Assembly (NCBI GenBank): GCA_049340005.1
Contig: JBMPIY010000015.1
Origin: CAXBDP01 sp963974465
GTDB taxonomy: Bacteria > Bacteroidota > Bacteroidia > Cytophagales > Cyclobacteriaceae
Reading direction: 5' to 3' (one strand)
Length of the DNA: 64,000 nt
Position numbers and translations under genes: made by a program. Under the pieces are notes generated by a model. It made no database searches and was not told the origin of the DNA. It saw only the letters and a list, made by a program, of their open reading frames with translations. Of this stretch, positions 1 to 9,210 are shown piece by piece; position 1 is the first letter of the stretch, and every line of letters starts with the position of its first letter.

Positions 1-83
1 AGAATTAAGCCGCTTAAGTTCTGATTTTCTTTTAATCATGATTTACAATTTACGTAAATCTATTTCAGGACAAGACAGATTTT

Positions 84-108
84 GGGTTATGGGTTATGGG
101 TGAAGGGA
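84..108. repeat. GGGTTAT/GGGTGAA heptamer tract
   Basis: A short run of seven-base units (GGGTTAT, GGGTTAT, GGGTGAA) is visible. The same kind of tract recurs in a longer form at 4138-4236, and in both places it is followed by the same downstream repeat. The rest of 1-83 shows no gene I can support. Function unknown; probably part of a dispersed non-coding repeat. Confidence 0.6.
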
Positions 109-120
109 TGTGAATGGAGG

Positions 121-635
121 ATGGAGAAATCATAGTCTATCATTTAATCCTAAAAATCATAGTTCAGACAATTGCGGTAGAGATTAAAATGGATTGAGTT
201 TTTGACATTAGTATATTAGTTGAATTGAGGCTGTTGCAAAACGCGATGGCTGTGCGGGAGGGTGGATTTGTGCTTTTCCTTTATCCCACGGCTAACACCG
301 TGGGTTATTGATATATCGCTCCGTTGGAGCTTGGACCCACTCCTAGAATCTTTAAATCTTAAAAATCTTAATTCAGACAATTGATGTGAAGGTAGAAATC
401 GGATTGAGCTTTTGAGCATAGAGAAATTAGGAGAGCAGTTGAATTGAGGCAGTACCTTAATTCGAATGATTGTGCGGGAGGATGAGCTGTGGTTCGTCAT
501 TATCCCACGGCTAACACCGTGGGTTATTGATAGATCTCCGTTGGAGCTATGGATCCGCATTTGGCTTTGGGGATTCGATAGTCGGATTACAAATCCGATT
601 TATCAATAGTACGACATTGCAAATGTCGAACAGTT
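121..635. repeat. dispersed non-coding repeat, copy 1
   Basis: This stretch recurs almost base for base at 2963-3465 and in shortened form at 4250-4574. It contains two sub-units, each with a hairpin (CCCACGG, loop, CCGTGGG) followed by a second small hairpin (GCTCCGTTGGAGC or a trimmed version). Open frames here (for example 216-560 on the minus strand) are repeated in the other copy and have no protein-like features, so I treat the whole block as non-coding. Hairpin pairs of this type are common intergenic repeats in Bacteroidota and may be substrates of the REP-type transposases found at 14-18 kb; that link is inference. Confidence 0.75.
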
Positions 636-751
636 GGATTATTCAATAACCGAGGAATATCTTCGATAGATGACTTTGTCAACGATAGGTGAATTTCTCT
701 TAAGAAAAGTTCTTTTCTTCTTATCTTTCAGTTCAATCAATACTATTTACC

Positions 752-2665
752 ATGAACAAAAAGATTACATTCTTATTTTTCATTCTATGTAGCACTTCTC
801 TTTTCGGTCAAGAAGTAAGAGTCCTTGATCCTGTAACATGGCCAGAGTCTGATAAAGACACTACCATGTACACCGTAAAAGGAGAAAGACATGGCATTAG
901 CTTTTTTAAGCAATTCAGACATCAAGAAGTAGAGTATGAACCTACATCCGTTCTTACTTTCGATACTTATCACACCGCAGATGTGATGTATCACTGGTAT
1001 AAAGTTTGGGCAGAGAAATATCCTGAAATTATAGACCTCTATCAGGTAGGCACTAGCTTTGAAGGACGCCCCATTCTTCAAATGACACTTACCAATAAGA
1101 AAACAGGAAAGGATACTGATAAGCCCGCAGCCTACTTTGAGGGAGGACGACATAGTGGAGAGATAACTAGTAGTGAATCTATTCTATGGCTTACTCAACA
1201 TCTTTTGGAAGGCTATGGAAAAGATAAGGACATTACAGCACTCATTGATACAAAGGCTATTTACCTAAGGCCTCAAAACAATCCTGATGGTTCCAATTTG
1301 TATTTACATACTGCTCAGCGGAACAGATCTACCGTGAAGCCACATGATAATGATAGAGATGGATTATTTGATGAAGATGATGAGGAGGACTTAGATGGTG
1401 ACGGCATCATTTACGAAATACGGGTCAAAGCCAAAGAGGGTGAAACAGGAACGCACATTATAGACCCTAGAGATCCAAAAGGACGCTTAATGAAACGTTC
1501 TGATAAAGGTGATTACTTTGTGTATAGCGAGGGTATCGATAACGATGGCGATGGACGTTTTAATGAAGATGGTATTGGTGGACTTGATTTGCACAGAAAC
1601 TATCCTGAAAACTGGCGGCCTGACATTGGAGAAGATGCTACCGGCAGAGGCTATACACAAAATGGAGCAGGTGCTTTCCCTATGTCGGAACCAGAGTCGC
1701 GATCAATTGTAATGTGGATGCTAACCCACCCGAATATCTCGGTGGCTAACTCTATGGACACAAGAGTACCGATGCACTTGAGAGCACCTTCAACTTCTAA
1801 AAGTGAAGAAAGAATGTATCCCGAAGATTTAGATATCTATAAAAAGTACGATCAAATTGGAATGGATATTACTGGTTACCCATGGGCAGGCGACGTCTTC
1901 GAAACGTATGCTACACGTTATAAAGTTAATCCTACCACGGGCGATCCGTTAAAGCCTAGCCCACTATTTGGGCACGGACCTGATTTTGGGTATTTCTATT
2001 ACGGAGCTATTTGGTATGGTGATGAACTTTGGAATAATGGCGCCATGAAAGATTACGATAATGACGGTATCTATGACGATTACGATGGGTTGCGTTGGGA
2101 TGATGAAGAAAACGGAGGGCGTGGTTTTAGAGAATGGGAGCCATTTGACCACCCTACCCTAGGCAAAGTTGAAATTGGTGGATTTCACCCAAAATTCTTT
2201 GGCCAAAATGGGCCTACTTGGCAACTAGAAAGCTGGGCCAAAAAGCAAGCATTATTCAATTTAGCCATGGCTATGGATTTACCCCAGATTACTTTAGATG
2301 ATGTAAGCATTGAGCCTACAGGTACAGACAGTTATTCAGTGAAGGTGAAGTTCACCAACACAGGCAAATTACCTACCGCATTAAGGCAAGCTCAATTGGT
2401 GAAGATTGTTCGTGAAGATCGCGTTCAGCTGCAGTTTGATAATGAACTAACAAAAGGTGGAGATGACGCTCAAGTGCAAGTTGTAAACCCATCATTGGCA
2501 GACAAGACTCAATACTTAGACAGAACCTTACCAGGGCAAAGTCAAGTGGCGACCTTCGAAATTAAGCTCAATAAAGTGAGTGGTGTCAAAGCCAAAGTCA
2601 GAGTACTATCCACCCGCGGTGGTTTTATCGAAAAGGAAATTACAATAGGTAGCCCTAGTAAATAG
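752..2665 (+). CDS. secreted M14-family zinc carboxypeptidase-like protein
   Basis: The protein (637 aa) starts with a signal peptide (residues 1-20, ending FGQ). An M14 carboxypeptidase-type domain follows: the first two zinc ligands are in GGRHSGE (H134, E137), NPDG lies at 177-180, DLHRNY at 279-284 (the family usually has an N where this has H281) and a likely catalytic Glu in VEIGG (E474). Where the third zinc His is expected, near residue 336, I read an Asp (NSMDTR). Three Asp-rich DxDxDG-like insertions (about 198-222, 262-273 and 435-452) look like calcium-binding loops, common in Bacteroidota M14 proteins. The last ~120 residues resemble a beta-sandwich. Probably an exported peptidase; activity is uncertain because of the ligand change. 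The gene stands alone and is followed by a hairpin terminator. Confidence 0.85.
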   Translation: MNKKITFLFFILCSTSLFGQEVRVLDPVTWPESDKDTTMYTVKGERHGISFFKQFRHQEVEYEPTSVLTFDTYHTADVMYHWYKVWAEKYPEIIDLYQVGTSFEGRPILQMTLTNKKTGKDTDKPAAYFEGGRHSGEITSSESILWLTQHLLEGYGKDKDITALIDTKAIYLRPQNNPDGSNLYLHTAQRNRSTVKPHDNDRDGLFDEDDEEDLDGDGIIYEIRVKAKEGETGTHIIDPRDPKGRLMKRSDKGDYFVYSEGIDNDGDGRFNEDGIGGLDLHRNYPENWRPDIGEDATGRGYTQNGAGAFPMSEPESRSIVMWMLTHPNISVANSMDTRVPMHLRAPSTSKSEERMYPEDLDIYKKYDQIGMDITGYPWAGDVFETYATRYKVNPTTGDPLKPSPLFGHGPDFGYFYYGAIWYGDELWNNGAMKDYDNDGIYDDYDGLRWDDEENGGRGFREWEPFDHPTLGKVEIGGFHPKFFGQNGPTWQLESWAKKQALFNLAMAMDLPQITLDDVSIEPTGTDSYSVKVKFTNTGKLPTALRQAQLVKIVREDRVQLQFDNELTKGGDDAQVQVVNPSLADKTQYLDRTLPGQSQVATFEIKLNKVSGVKAKVRVLSTRGGFIEKEITIGSPSK

Positions 2666-2690
2666 CACAATGAAGACCTATTAAAAATCT

Positions 2691-2716
2691 AGCCCGAAGC
2701 ACTTGAGCTTCGGGCT
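2691..2716 (+). terminator. hairpin terminator after the M14 gene
   Basis: A perfect 10-bp stem (AGCCCGAAGC / GCTTCGGGCT) with a 6-base loop lies 25 bases after the M14 stop codon. The following bases are only weakly T-rich. Confidence 0.65.
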
Positions 2717-2719
2717 TCT

Positions 2720-2878
2720 AATTATGTTGCCATTGATGAAAAATACCAAAAACAAGGAATTGGAAAAGAGCTAATACGGCAAACCAAATTAGCTTCCCCT
2801 AAAGCCAAACAAATACTTCTTTCGGCACCCAAAGCAGTAAATTATTACCCAAAAATTGGAATGAATAAGAGGAGGTGA
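2720..2878 (+). pseudogene. GNAT acetyltransferase fragment (C-terminal part)
   Basis: Reading from 2720 in frame gives an open stretch of about 52 codons with the acetyl-CoA-binding signature of GNAT proteins (Q-K-Q-G-I-G-K-E-L), then LLSAPKAVNYYPKIGM, a typical C-terminal strand of this family, ending at a TGA at 2876-2878. There is no start codon and the N-terminal half is missing, replaced by the M14 terminator. It is therefore a decayed remnant of an acetyltransferase gene. Confidence 0.7.
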
Positions 2879-2911
2879 ATTTTTGTTAGAAATAAATGAT
2901 GTTTATAGCGA

Positions 2912-2944
2912 AGCCCTTCAAGGTTTTAAAAACCTTGAAGGGCT
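2912..2944. repeat. REP-like palindrome
   Basis: A long inverted repeat with arms AGCCCTTCAAGG and CCTTGAAGGGCT around an A/T centre. It has the same layout as the element at 3478-3510 (arms with CAAGG/CCTTG around an A/T centre), so both look like members of one REP-like hairpin family. Confidence 0.6.
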
Positions 2945-2962
2945 GGCTGTTTCAGCGATGAG

Positions 2963-3465
2963 CTGGAAATCATATTCTATCATTTAATCCTAAAAATCCC
3001 TGCCCGTCCGAGGCGGGATAGTTCAGATAATTGCAGTAGAGGTTAAAATGGATTGAGGCTGTTGCAAAACGCGATGACTGTGCGGGAGGGTGGATTTGTG
3101 CTTTTCCTTTATCCCACGGCTGACACTCTGGGTTATTGATATATCGCTCCGTTGGAGCTTGGACCCACTCCTAGAATCTTTAAATCTTAAAAATCTTAAT
3201 TCAGACAATTGATGTGAAGGTAGAAATCGGATTGAGCTTTTGAGCATAGAGAAATTAGGAGAGCAGTTGAATTGAGGCAGTACCTTAATTCGAATGATTG
3301 TGCGGGAGGATGAGCTGTGGTTCGTCATTATCCCACGGCTAACACCGTGGGTTATTGATAGATCTCCGTTGGAGCTATGGATCCGCATTTGGCTTTGGGG
3401 ATTCGATAGTCGGATTACAAATCCGATTTATCTGTGGTACGACATTTCAAATGTCGAACAGTTGT
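2963..3465. repeat. dispersed non-coding repeat, copy 2
   Basis: Nearly identical to 121-635 from position 3055 onward. It differs by a deletion near the start, by a short GC-rich insertion (CTGCCCGTCCGAGGCGGG) at about 3000, and by point changes in the first hairpin (TGACACTCTGGG for TAACACCGTGGG). It contains no supportable gene. Confidence 0.75.
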
Positions 3466-3477
3466 GGTGGCGATGAG

Positions 3478-3510
3478 AGACCCGCAAGGTTTTCGAAACC
3501 TTGCGGGTCT
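3478..3510. repeat. REP-like palindrome with 15-bp arms
   Basis: A perfect inverted repeat: arms AGACCCGCAAGGTTT and AAACCTTGCGGGTCT around TCG. Followed by a T-run. It resembles known Bacteroidota REP hairpins and could also act as a terminator. Confidence 0.65.
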
Positions 3511-4137
3511 TTTTAAAAAATTGGACGTATTTTGGGCATTGAACTTTGGGCGAAATTTTGCGATTTTGAGTCAAATTTCGCTCAATGATCATCGTATTTT
3601 TTTAGCCTGGCAGCACCCTCCATTTTAGGTGGTTTGCTTCGGCTTTGAACTAATTTGCTGAATCCTTTAGGGATAAAAAAATGAGTGTGCGTTTTATTCG
3701 CAATATGCGTTTCAGTGCACATTTTTCGCTTTATTCGTTTTCTTCGTTTTATGTGTCTTTTTGCGCAATATTCGCTTTATGCGTTTTCTGAAACCTTATT
3801 GACCAATTAAACACCAATGGGAAAGCAAGGAAACACCAAGGAAACCCTAAGGTAAACACCCACTAAAATGGGCTAAAATCGAGTGAAAAAAAATTCATAT
3901 TTTAAATTTATGAATTCAAAATAATAATATTCAAATATTTTCGAAAAAATGACTATCTGCAAAAAGGCGGGTTGATTTGGGCATAATTTGGTCTGAAATT
4001 GGGCAAAATGCGCATGGATAATGAGCTAGATTAGGCTTTGGAGATTGAAGGAAATTCAGGACTATTTTGGGTGGTGATTTTGGTGATTTTTGGGTGAATA
4101 TTTTCAACTAACGGAATATAACAAACGTTGGTGGAGG
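3511..4137. other. intergenic stretch, no gene seen
   Basis: No reading frame here looks like a protein. The sequence is AT-rich, with a weak inverted repeat (GCGAAATTT ... AAATTTCGC, about 3549-3582) and a run of TTCGCTTTATTCG-like words at about 3725-3790. I see no promoter or RNA gene I can name. Confidence 0.5.
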
Positions 4138-4247
4138 TTTTGGGTTATGGGTTATGGGTTATGGGTGATGGGTGAAGGGAAGTTGATGGAGGTTTTGGGT
4201 GATGGGTTATGGGTTTTGGGTGATGGGTGAAGGGAAGTTGATGGAGG
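4138..4247. repeat. heptamer/minisatellite-like tract (GGGTTAT, GGGTGAT)
   Basis: Two consecutive blocks, each made of GGGTTAT/GGGTGAT/GGGTTTT heptamers followed by GGTGAAGGGAAGTTGATGGAGG. The two blocks are near copies of each other, so this is a tandem duplication of a heptamer tract plus its tail. It leads straight into repeat copy 3. Confidence 0.7.
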
Positions 4248-4249
4248 AT

Positions 4250-4574
4250 GGAGAAATCATATTCTATCATTTAATCCTAAAAATCCCTGCCCGTCGAGGC
4301 GGGATAGTTCAGACAATTGCGGTAGAGATTAAAATGGATTGAGTTTTTGAGCATTAGTGTATTGTAAGAGCAGTTGAATTGAGGCTGTTGCAAAACGCGA
4401 TGACTGTGCGGGAGGGTGGATTTGTGCTTTTCCTTTATCCCACGACTGACACTCTGGGTTATTGATATATCGCTCCGTTAGAGCTATGGGATCCGCATTT
4501 GTCTTTGGGGGTTCAATAGTCGGGCTACAAATCCGATTTATCAGTAGTACGACATCATAAATATTGAACAGTTG
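4250..4574. repeat. dispersed non-coding repeat, copy 3 (internally deleted)
   Basis: Matches the beginning and the end of copies 1 and 2 but lacks the middle ~200 bases, so only one hairpin unit remains. The deletion joins the first CGCTCCGTT(A/G)GAGCT hairpin to the ATGG(G)ATCCGCATTTG segment found after the second hairpin in the other copies, consistent with recombination between the two internal sub-units. Confidence 0.7.
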
Positions 4575-4742
4575 GAAACTTCCTCCCAATAGACTTTACT
4601 CATGTTGTATTAGTATTTAAAAAGAATTCAGAAATACTTTATATTTTATCTTCTAGAATAATTTGGTATTTTAAATAGAGTAGATGGAACCGACTAACTA
4701 AGAAAATCAGTATCTTTAGGAGATTAAGCTTAGGTAGAAAGA

Positions 4743-4808
4743 GAGCGTCTCCGAATGGCTGTTTGGCGGTAGACAGTCCTGCCGCCTCTAAGCAGAATCA
4801 CGTTATAC
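4743..4808. repeat. candidate attC-like element upstream of the barrel gene
   Basis: A GC-richer island in AT-rich DNA with GGCGGTAG / CTGCCGCC arms, ending in CACGTTATAC about 30 bases before the next ATG. The GTTATRC end and the inverted arms resemble the elements described at 25-63 kb, but here the following gene is on the plus strand. Low confidence; no second copy is present in this window. Confidence 0.3.
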
Positions 4809-4837
4809 ATAATTGACTCTCGTAAATTATAAATTGG

Positions 4838-5956
4838 ATGAGGAAAATAAAGAGCTGGTTAATTATTACATTTTTTACAACGATTGCTCATATTGGCTAT
4901 TCCCAAAATAGTGGTGCCTACATAGTCACTGACAGTTCATTGACTTCAGGAATAAAATTAATAGGGGGAACTTCGATAGATAATCACCAATTTATTCGAT
5001 TGAAAAATGAGAATGAAGAAATTAAATATTATCCTGAGCAACTTTTAGAGTATGGACTTAGAAATGGCACTGTCTATAAATCCAAGAGTATCTCAGTTTC
5101 AGGACAGAAAAAACAAGTCTTTTTGGAGAGACTTGAATATGGGAAAATCAACCTCTACTATTACACCGAAGAAGGTCTCAATACTTACTTTCTTGAACGA
5201 GACAGTACCGTTTTTATCGAAATTAAGAAAGATGATGATTTCCGAAAAACGATAGCTGAACAAACGAGTGATTTTGATTGGAAAGCCAGCCAGTCTCAGT
5301 TTGTAGAATACAATCGGATGTCGCTTTCCAAATTTGTTTCCCTTTACAACAATAACCTCAATAACCCCTTTCCTTTTCCTCGATTTGGAATACTTGCAGG
5401 CTTTAATAGTACTTCTTTAACTATTCCCTCAAATATACCTACAGAACTACTTGAGGGTATTTCTTTTACACCAAGTTCTACGATAACACTTGGAGTGTTT
5501 GCAGATTTACCAATTGACTTGAGTGATTTCTCTGTTAATCTAGGCGTAAATTTTCTGAAATCTGGCTTTTCAGCTAATTCCAGAAGTACTCAATCCGATG
5601 TTGATGTAGTTATCAATTATACTTCATTAAGTTTCCCATTTTTACTACGTTATACGCTTCCAAGATTAGGTTGGAGACCTTTTATCAATGCAGGTGGTCT
5701 TTATTCTTATCATTTTAGAAATGAAGGGATTATCTATGAGTCCTTAACGGATCAAAATGTTGTTACAATTAGTGACATGCAAAGAGAAACGCTCATAGCA
5801 GACAGCATGTTAGGCTATTCATTTGGCCTTGGTTTACAGCGTAATTTAGACTATAGAAAAATTGCGGCTTTAGAATTCAGGTTTAATCAACTGTACGGAA
5901 ACGAAAACACACTAACGATGAGTCATTTTGAAATTTTGACCAGCTTTTCCTTTTAA
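4838..5956 (+). CDS. outer-membrane beta-barrel protein (hypothetical)
   Basis: The 372-aa product has a signal peptide (about residues 1-22, cleavage after GYS). The first half is a soluble beta-rich region with no domain I recognise. From about residue 180 the pattern is that of a small outer-membrane barrel of the PorT-like type common in Bacteroidota: alternating hydrophobic strands, starting with FGILAGFNS, and a C-terminus ending in aromatic residues (ILTSFSF). Only 2 bases separate it from the next gene, a lipoprotein, so the two are probably co-transcribed and both act at the cell envelope. Ligand or role unknown. Confidence 0.7.
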   Translation: MRKIKSWLIITFFTTIAHIGYSQNSGAYIVTDSSLTSGIKLIGGTSIDNHQFIRLKNENEEIKYYPEQLLEYGLRNGTVYKSKSISVSGQKKQVFLERLEYGKINLYYYTEEGLNTYFLERDSTVFIEIKKDDDFRKTIAEQTSDFDWKASQSQFVEYNRMSLSKFVSLYNNNLNNPFPFPRFGILAGFNSTSLTIPSNIPTELLEGISFTPSSTITLGVFADLPIDLSDFSVNLGVNFLKSGFSANSRSTQSDVDVVINYTSLSFPFLLRYTLPRLGWRPFINAGGLYSYHFRNEGIIYESLTDQNVVTISDMQRETLIADSMLGYSFGLGLQRNLDYRKIAALEFRFNQLYGNENTLTMSHFEILTSFSF

Positions 5957-5958
5957 TC

Positions 5959-7179
5959 ATGAAAACTCAACTAAGCACCCTTTCTATATTTTTTGTTTGT
6001 GCTATTCTTTTGCTGAATTGTAATGATGCCGATATTATGCCAAAAGAATATCCTTACATTATGATGACAGATGTGGAGCCATCTGAAACAGGAGTAATCT
6101 TTCGAGCAGAAGTACTAAATGCAGGTTCTTATAATGTTCAATCATTCGGATTTGTTTGGAGTTCTACAAATCCAGCCATTGAAAACTCAGACACAATCCA
6201 TGTATCAGCACCATTTACCGAAGGATATTTTGAAAAGGAGGTTAACTATGGTTTAGCTAAAGGGTTAAATTATTCAGTAAGGCCATTTGTGGTTTATAAT
6301 TCCATAACAGTTTACGGAAGCGCTCTTAGTTTTGAAAGTTTAGGAAGTCTGCGAAACTCATGGGAAAAATTAAATCCTCAAAACGCTGACTTAGATGGTT
6401 GGTCTAAGTCATTCGGTAGTTCAATGAATGATAAAGGATTTATTTTGTTTCAGAGTTCAGATTTTTTTTCTTACGATCCCGTAGAAAATAGTTTTTCAAG
6501 GGTACGGAATTTTCCAATTTCAGGTAACACTCGCTCAAAATTTATCTCAGTTACTATTGGGAGTTCTCAATATTTTTTTAATAATATTGACCTTAATTTA
6601 TATAAGTACGAAAACGACATTTGGACGAATCTAAGTAATATTCCCGTTCGGGATAATCAATTTCATCGATATTTTCAAGGACTCTCAAATGGGAATTCAA
6701 TTATGATTCTAAGCTCTTCCGAATCACACGAGTATAATTTGACTACTAATACTTGGATTGCTCGATCACCTATCCCCACATCAACAGGCTTTTCAGTAGG
6801 AGGAACTGCTATGGGTAGTAAAGCCTACGTTCTAACCAGTGACAAAAGTATCTGGGAATATGATAGTGATGCACATACTTGGCGTTTATTAACAGAATAC
6901 CCTGGAATTATTAAAGATAAAATTATTTCCTTTTCATTAAATAATAAAATATATTTTGGAATCTCATCTGATGATTCTAAAAGGGAAGGCAATTGGTTAG
7001 ATAAGGAACTTTGGTCCTATGACTTGACACAAGATAAATGGGAGGCCGAGGATCCTTTTCCTTCAAATCTAGACCCCAATGACATTCATTATTTTTTTGT
7101 CAATAACAAGCTATACATAGGACATGAATTTGAATTCCACAACTATGATCTTTGGGTATTTGATCCTTCAAAAAATTAA
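5959..7179 (+). CDS. kelch-type beta-propeller lipoprotein
   Basis: This 406-aa protein begins with a lipoprotein signal (hydrophobic stretch then LLNC, lipidated Cys at about residue 21). Residues ~35-110 resemble an Ig/fibronectin-like module. From about residue 130 there are repeated blades with motifs such as YDP.. , YN..TN.W and YDL..DKWE, as in kelch propellers of secreted Bacteroidota lipoproteins. It follows the barrel protein directly. Likely surface- or periplasm-facing binding protein; partner unknown. After it, 7180-7599 contains no gene I can support. Confidence 0.7.
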   Translation: MKTQLSTLSIFFVCAILLLNCNDADIMPKEYPYIMMTDVEPSETGVIFRAEVLNAGSYNVQSFGFVWSSTNPAIENSDTIHVSAPFTEGYFEKEVNYGLAKGLNYSVRPFVVYNSITVYGSALSFESLGSLRNSWEKLNPQNADLDGWSKSFGSSMNDKGFILFQSSDFFSYDPVENSFSRVRNFPISGNTRSKFISVTIGSSQYFFNNIDLNLYKYENDIWTNLSNIPVRDNQFHRYFQGLSNGNSIMILSSSESHEYNLTTNTWIARSPIPTSTGFSVGGTAMGSKAYVLTSDKSIWEYDSDAHTWRLLTEYPGIIKDKIISFSLNNKIYFGISSDDSKREGNWLDKELWSYDLTQDKWEAEDPFPSNLDPNDIHYFFVNNKLYIGHEFEFHNYDLWVFDPSKN

Positions 7180-7599
7180 AATGCATGGTGTATACAAACG
7201 CTAAAAAGAAGGATAAAAGATGAAACTGGAAAGGAATACAAAGAACATGACTATTGAGACAATTTTAAAAGTCTTCAATGCTTTTAAAAACCTACATTAA
7301 TTCAGTATTCAACTGGATAAGTATGACTTTAATATCGCTTAAAAGAAGATATTACTGGTAGTCGAGTAGGCAATGACGAATTTCACCTCTAAACCTACTC
7401 ACTGAGACTTACTTGAACTTCTCAACACACTCGTTTCCTATTTTAAAATTGGCTTATCAACCCTTCGCAATTGAGAATAGCCAGATGCAAAAGCCTTTTA
7501 TTTACGAAAATCGTAGCCAAAAGAGCTTCGAAAGCATACTGAAATCTAGTTACAGAACTAACTTTCTAAAATCAAAAAACCAAGTATCATAATATTTTG

Positions 7600-7607
7600 T
7601 AGCTTTG
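7600..7607 (+). promoter_or_regulatory. -7 box of the thi operon promoter (TAGCTTTG)
   Basis: The octamer matches the Bacteroidota -7 consensus TAnnTTTG exactly and sits about 5 bases before the start of the TPP riboswitch, the expected spacing to a transcription start. No clear -33 TTTG is visible. Confidence 0.6.
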
Positions 7608-7611
7608 CATA

Positions 7612-7688
7612 CGCTTTAGGGGTATTCTGAAAAGAATTGAGAGAGTCCCTTTGAACCTGATACGGCTTACACCGACGTAGGGAAAAGC
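7612..7688 (+). promoter_or_regulatory. TPP riboswitch (thi box)
   Basis: The segment has the conserved THI-box order: AGGGGTATTCTG, a GAGAGA element, CCCTTTGAACCTGAT, and CGTAGGGAAAAGC closing against GCTTT at the 5' side. These are the thiamine-pyrophosphate-binding parts of the THI element. It lies 90 bases upstream of thiM, so thiamine pyrophosphate is expected to repress the salvage operon that follows. Confidence 0.93.
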
Positions 7689-7777
7689 AAAAAAGACTTC
7701 TTATCTAAAAGTTGTTTCTTTCTTTGTTTTCGGTTTTTTCCTAAAGCTATTTTTTATCTCAAAATAAATAGCGCAAA

Positions 7778-8578
7778 ATGGAAAAAACACTTTGGAAACA
7801 CATTCAATCAGTAAAAAACCAATCCCCATTAATCCACAACATTACCAACTATGTGGTAATGAACAATACAGCCAATGCATTGCTCGCAGTAGGCGCTTCA
7901 CCTGTAATGGCTCATGCTAAAGCCGAAGTGAACGATATGGCAGGCATTGCAGATGCTATATTGATCAACATTGGCACACTAGACGAATATTGGTCAGAAG
8001 CTATGTTGATGGCAGCGGAAACTGCCCATACGCTAAATAAACCTTGGGTACTTGACCCCGTAGGTGCAGGTGCGACACCTTATAGAAATGAAATCCTTCA
8101 AAAACTATTGCTGTACAGCCCTACAGTGATAAGAGGGAATGCATCTGAGATATTAGCTCTTGCAAAATTCAATACATCATCAACCAAAGGAGTAGACAGC
8201 ACCGCTTCAAGTAATGATGCCATTCAAGCAGCTCATGCGTTGGTAAATCAATATGGTTCTGTTGTGTGTATTTCAGGTGAAACGGATGTCATTTTAGATA
8301 ACAAGAAGCGAACAATATCAATAAAGAATGGTCATCCGATGATGACCAAGGTGACAGGATTAGGTTGCACCGCATCGGCACTGATAGCTGCCTTTGTCGC
8401 TATAATTGAAGACAAAACAGAAGCGACCACCGCTGCAATGGCCTTACTTGGCATAGTGGGAGAACTTTCTGAAAGGCAATCTTCAGGACCGGGCAGTCTG
8501 CAAATGCATATCATAGACAAACTTTACGCTATAACTGAAACTGAATTTAGCGAACATCTTAATATTTCAGAGGGATGA
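7778..8578 (+). CDS. thiM: hydroxyethylthiazole kinase
   Basis: ThiM phosphorylates 4-methyl-5-(2-hydroxyethyl)thiazole, salvaging the thiazole half of thiamine. The 266-aa length and motifs fit: NYVVMNNTANALLAVGASPVM (residues 24-44) with the substrate-binding Met/Asn, the WVLDPVGAGA loop (90-99) and the anion-hole/catalytic region TGLGCTAS with Cys197. It is the first gene after the TPP riboswitch, and its stop overlaps the start of thiE by 4 bases (ATGA), so translation is probably coupled. Confidence 0.95.
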   Translation: MEKTLWKHIQSVKNQSPLIHNITNYVVMNNTANALLAVGASPVMAHAKAEVNDMAGIADAILINIGTLDEYWSEAMLMAAETAHTLNKPWVLDPVGAGATPYRNEILQKLLLYSPTVIRGNASEILALAKFNTSSTKGVDSTASSNDAIQAAHALVNQYGSVVCISGETDVILDNKKRTISIKNGHPMMTKVTGLGCTASALIAAFVAIIEDKTEATTAAMALLGIVGELSERQSSGPGSLQMHIIDKLYAITETEFSEHLNISEG

Positions 8579-9210
8579 AAAAGCAATCGTCATTCCCATA
8601 TAAACTCTATCTGGTCATTTCTCAAGCAGACTGTAAAGGCCAAAATTTTCTTACTATAGCCGAACAAGCAATTTTAGGAGGAGTGGATGTCATCCAACTA
8701 AGGGAAAAGAATGACCTAACGGAAACGTATATTCGTAAGGCATTCCAACTCAAAGAAATAACTACTAAATACCAGATTCCCCTCATCATCAATGACAATA
8801 TAGAAGTAGCAAAGAAAGTAGATGCGATAGGTATACATGTTGGCACCAAGGATATTACTCCCACTGAAATAAGAAATCAGTGGAGCGAAACTAAATGCAT
8901 AGGCTATTCTATAGAATACCTTGAACAGCTTGGAAATGATCAAGTAGTCCTCTCTGATTACCTAGGTATCAGTCCTGTTTTCAAAACACCTACTAAAACC
9001 GATACCATTACCGAATGGGGACTGGATGGTATACGAACGATGAGAAATCTTACCGATAAACCTTTGGTTGCCATAGGTAATATCCGCCTAAACAATTTGA
9101 AATCGGTAATAAAGGCAGGTGCAGACTGTATTGCTGTAGTTTCGGCTATCTGTAGTGCAACTAACCCTCAAAAAGCAGCCTACGAATTAAAAAACGAAAT
9201 CCTAAAATGA
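8575..9210 (+). CDS. thiE: thiamine-phosphate synthase
   Basis: ThiE joins HMP pyrophosphate and thiazole phosphate into thiamine monophosphate. The 211-aa protein shows the TIM-barrel signatures: VDVIQLREK (residues 37-45), LIIND (70-74), GIHVG in place of the usual G-V-H-L-G, SPVFKTPTK (phosphate/substrate loop) and LVAIGNI near the end. It overlaps thiM and thiD by 4 bases each, a tight operon under the upstream riboswitch. Confidence 0.93.
   Translation: MKKQSSFPYKLYLVISQADCKGQNFLTIAEQAILGGVDVIQLREKNDLTETYIRKAFQLKEITTKYQIPLIINDNIEVAKKVDAIGIHVGTKDITPTEIRNQWSETKCIGYSIEYLEQLGNDQVVLSDYLGISPVFKTPTKTDTITEWGLDGIRTMRNLTDKPLVAIGNIRLNNLKSVIKAGADCIAVVSAICSATNPQKAAYELKNEILK

Noticed and set aside
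216..560. 114-codon minus-strand frame, repeated at 3023-3388
   Set aside because: It runs through a dispersed non-coding repeat with hairpins; the same frame in the other copy has changes not sparing codons, and it has no protein-like pattern.
3725..3790. Repeated TTCGCTTTATTCG words
   Set aside because: Imperfect and without constant spacing; no CRISPR or minisatellite pattern.
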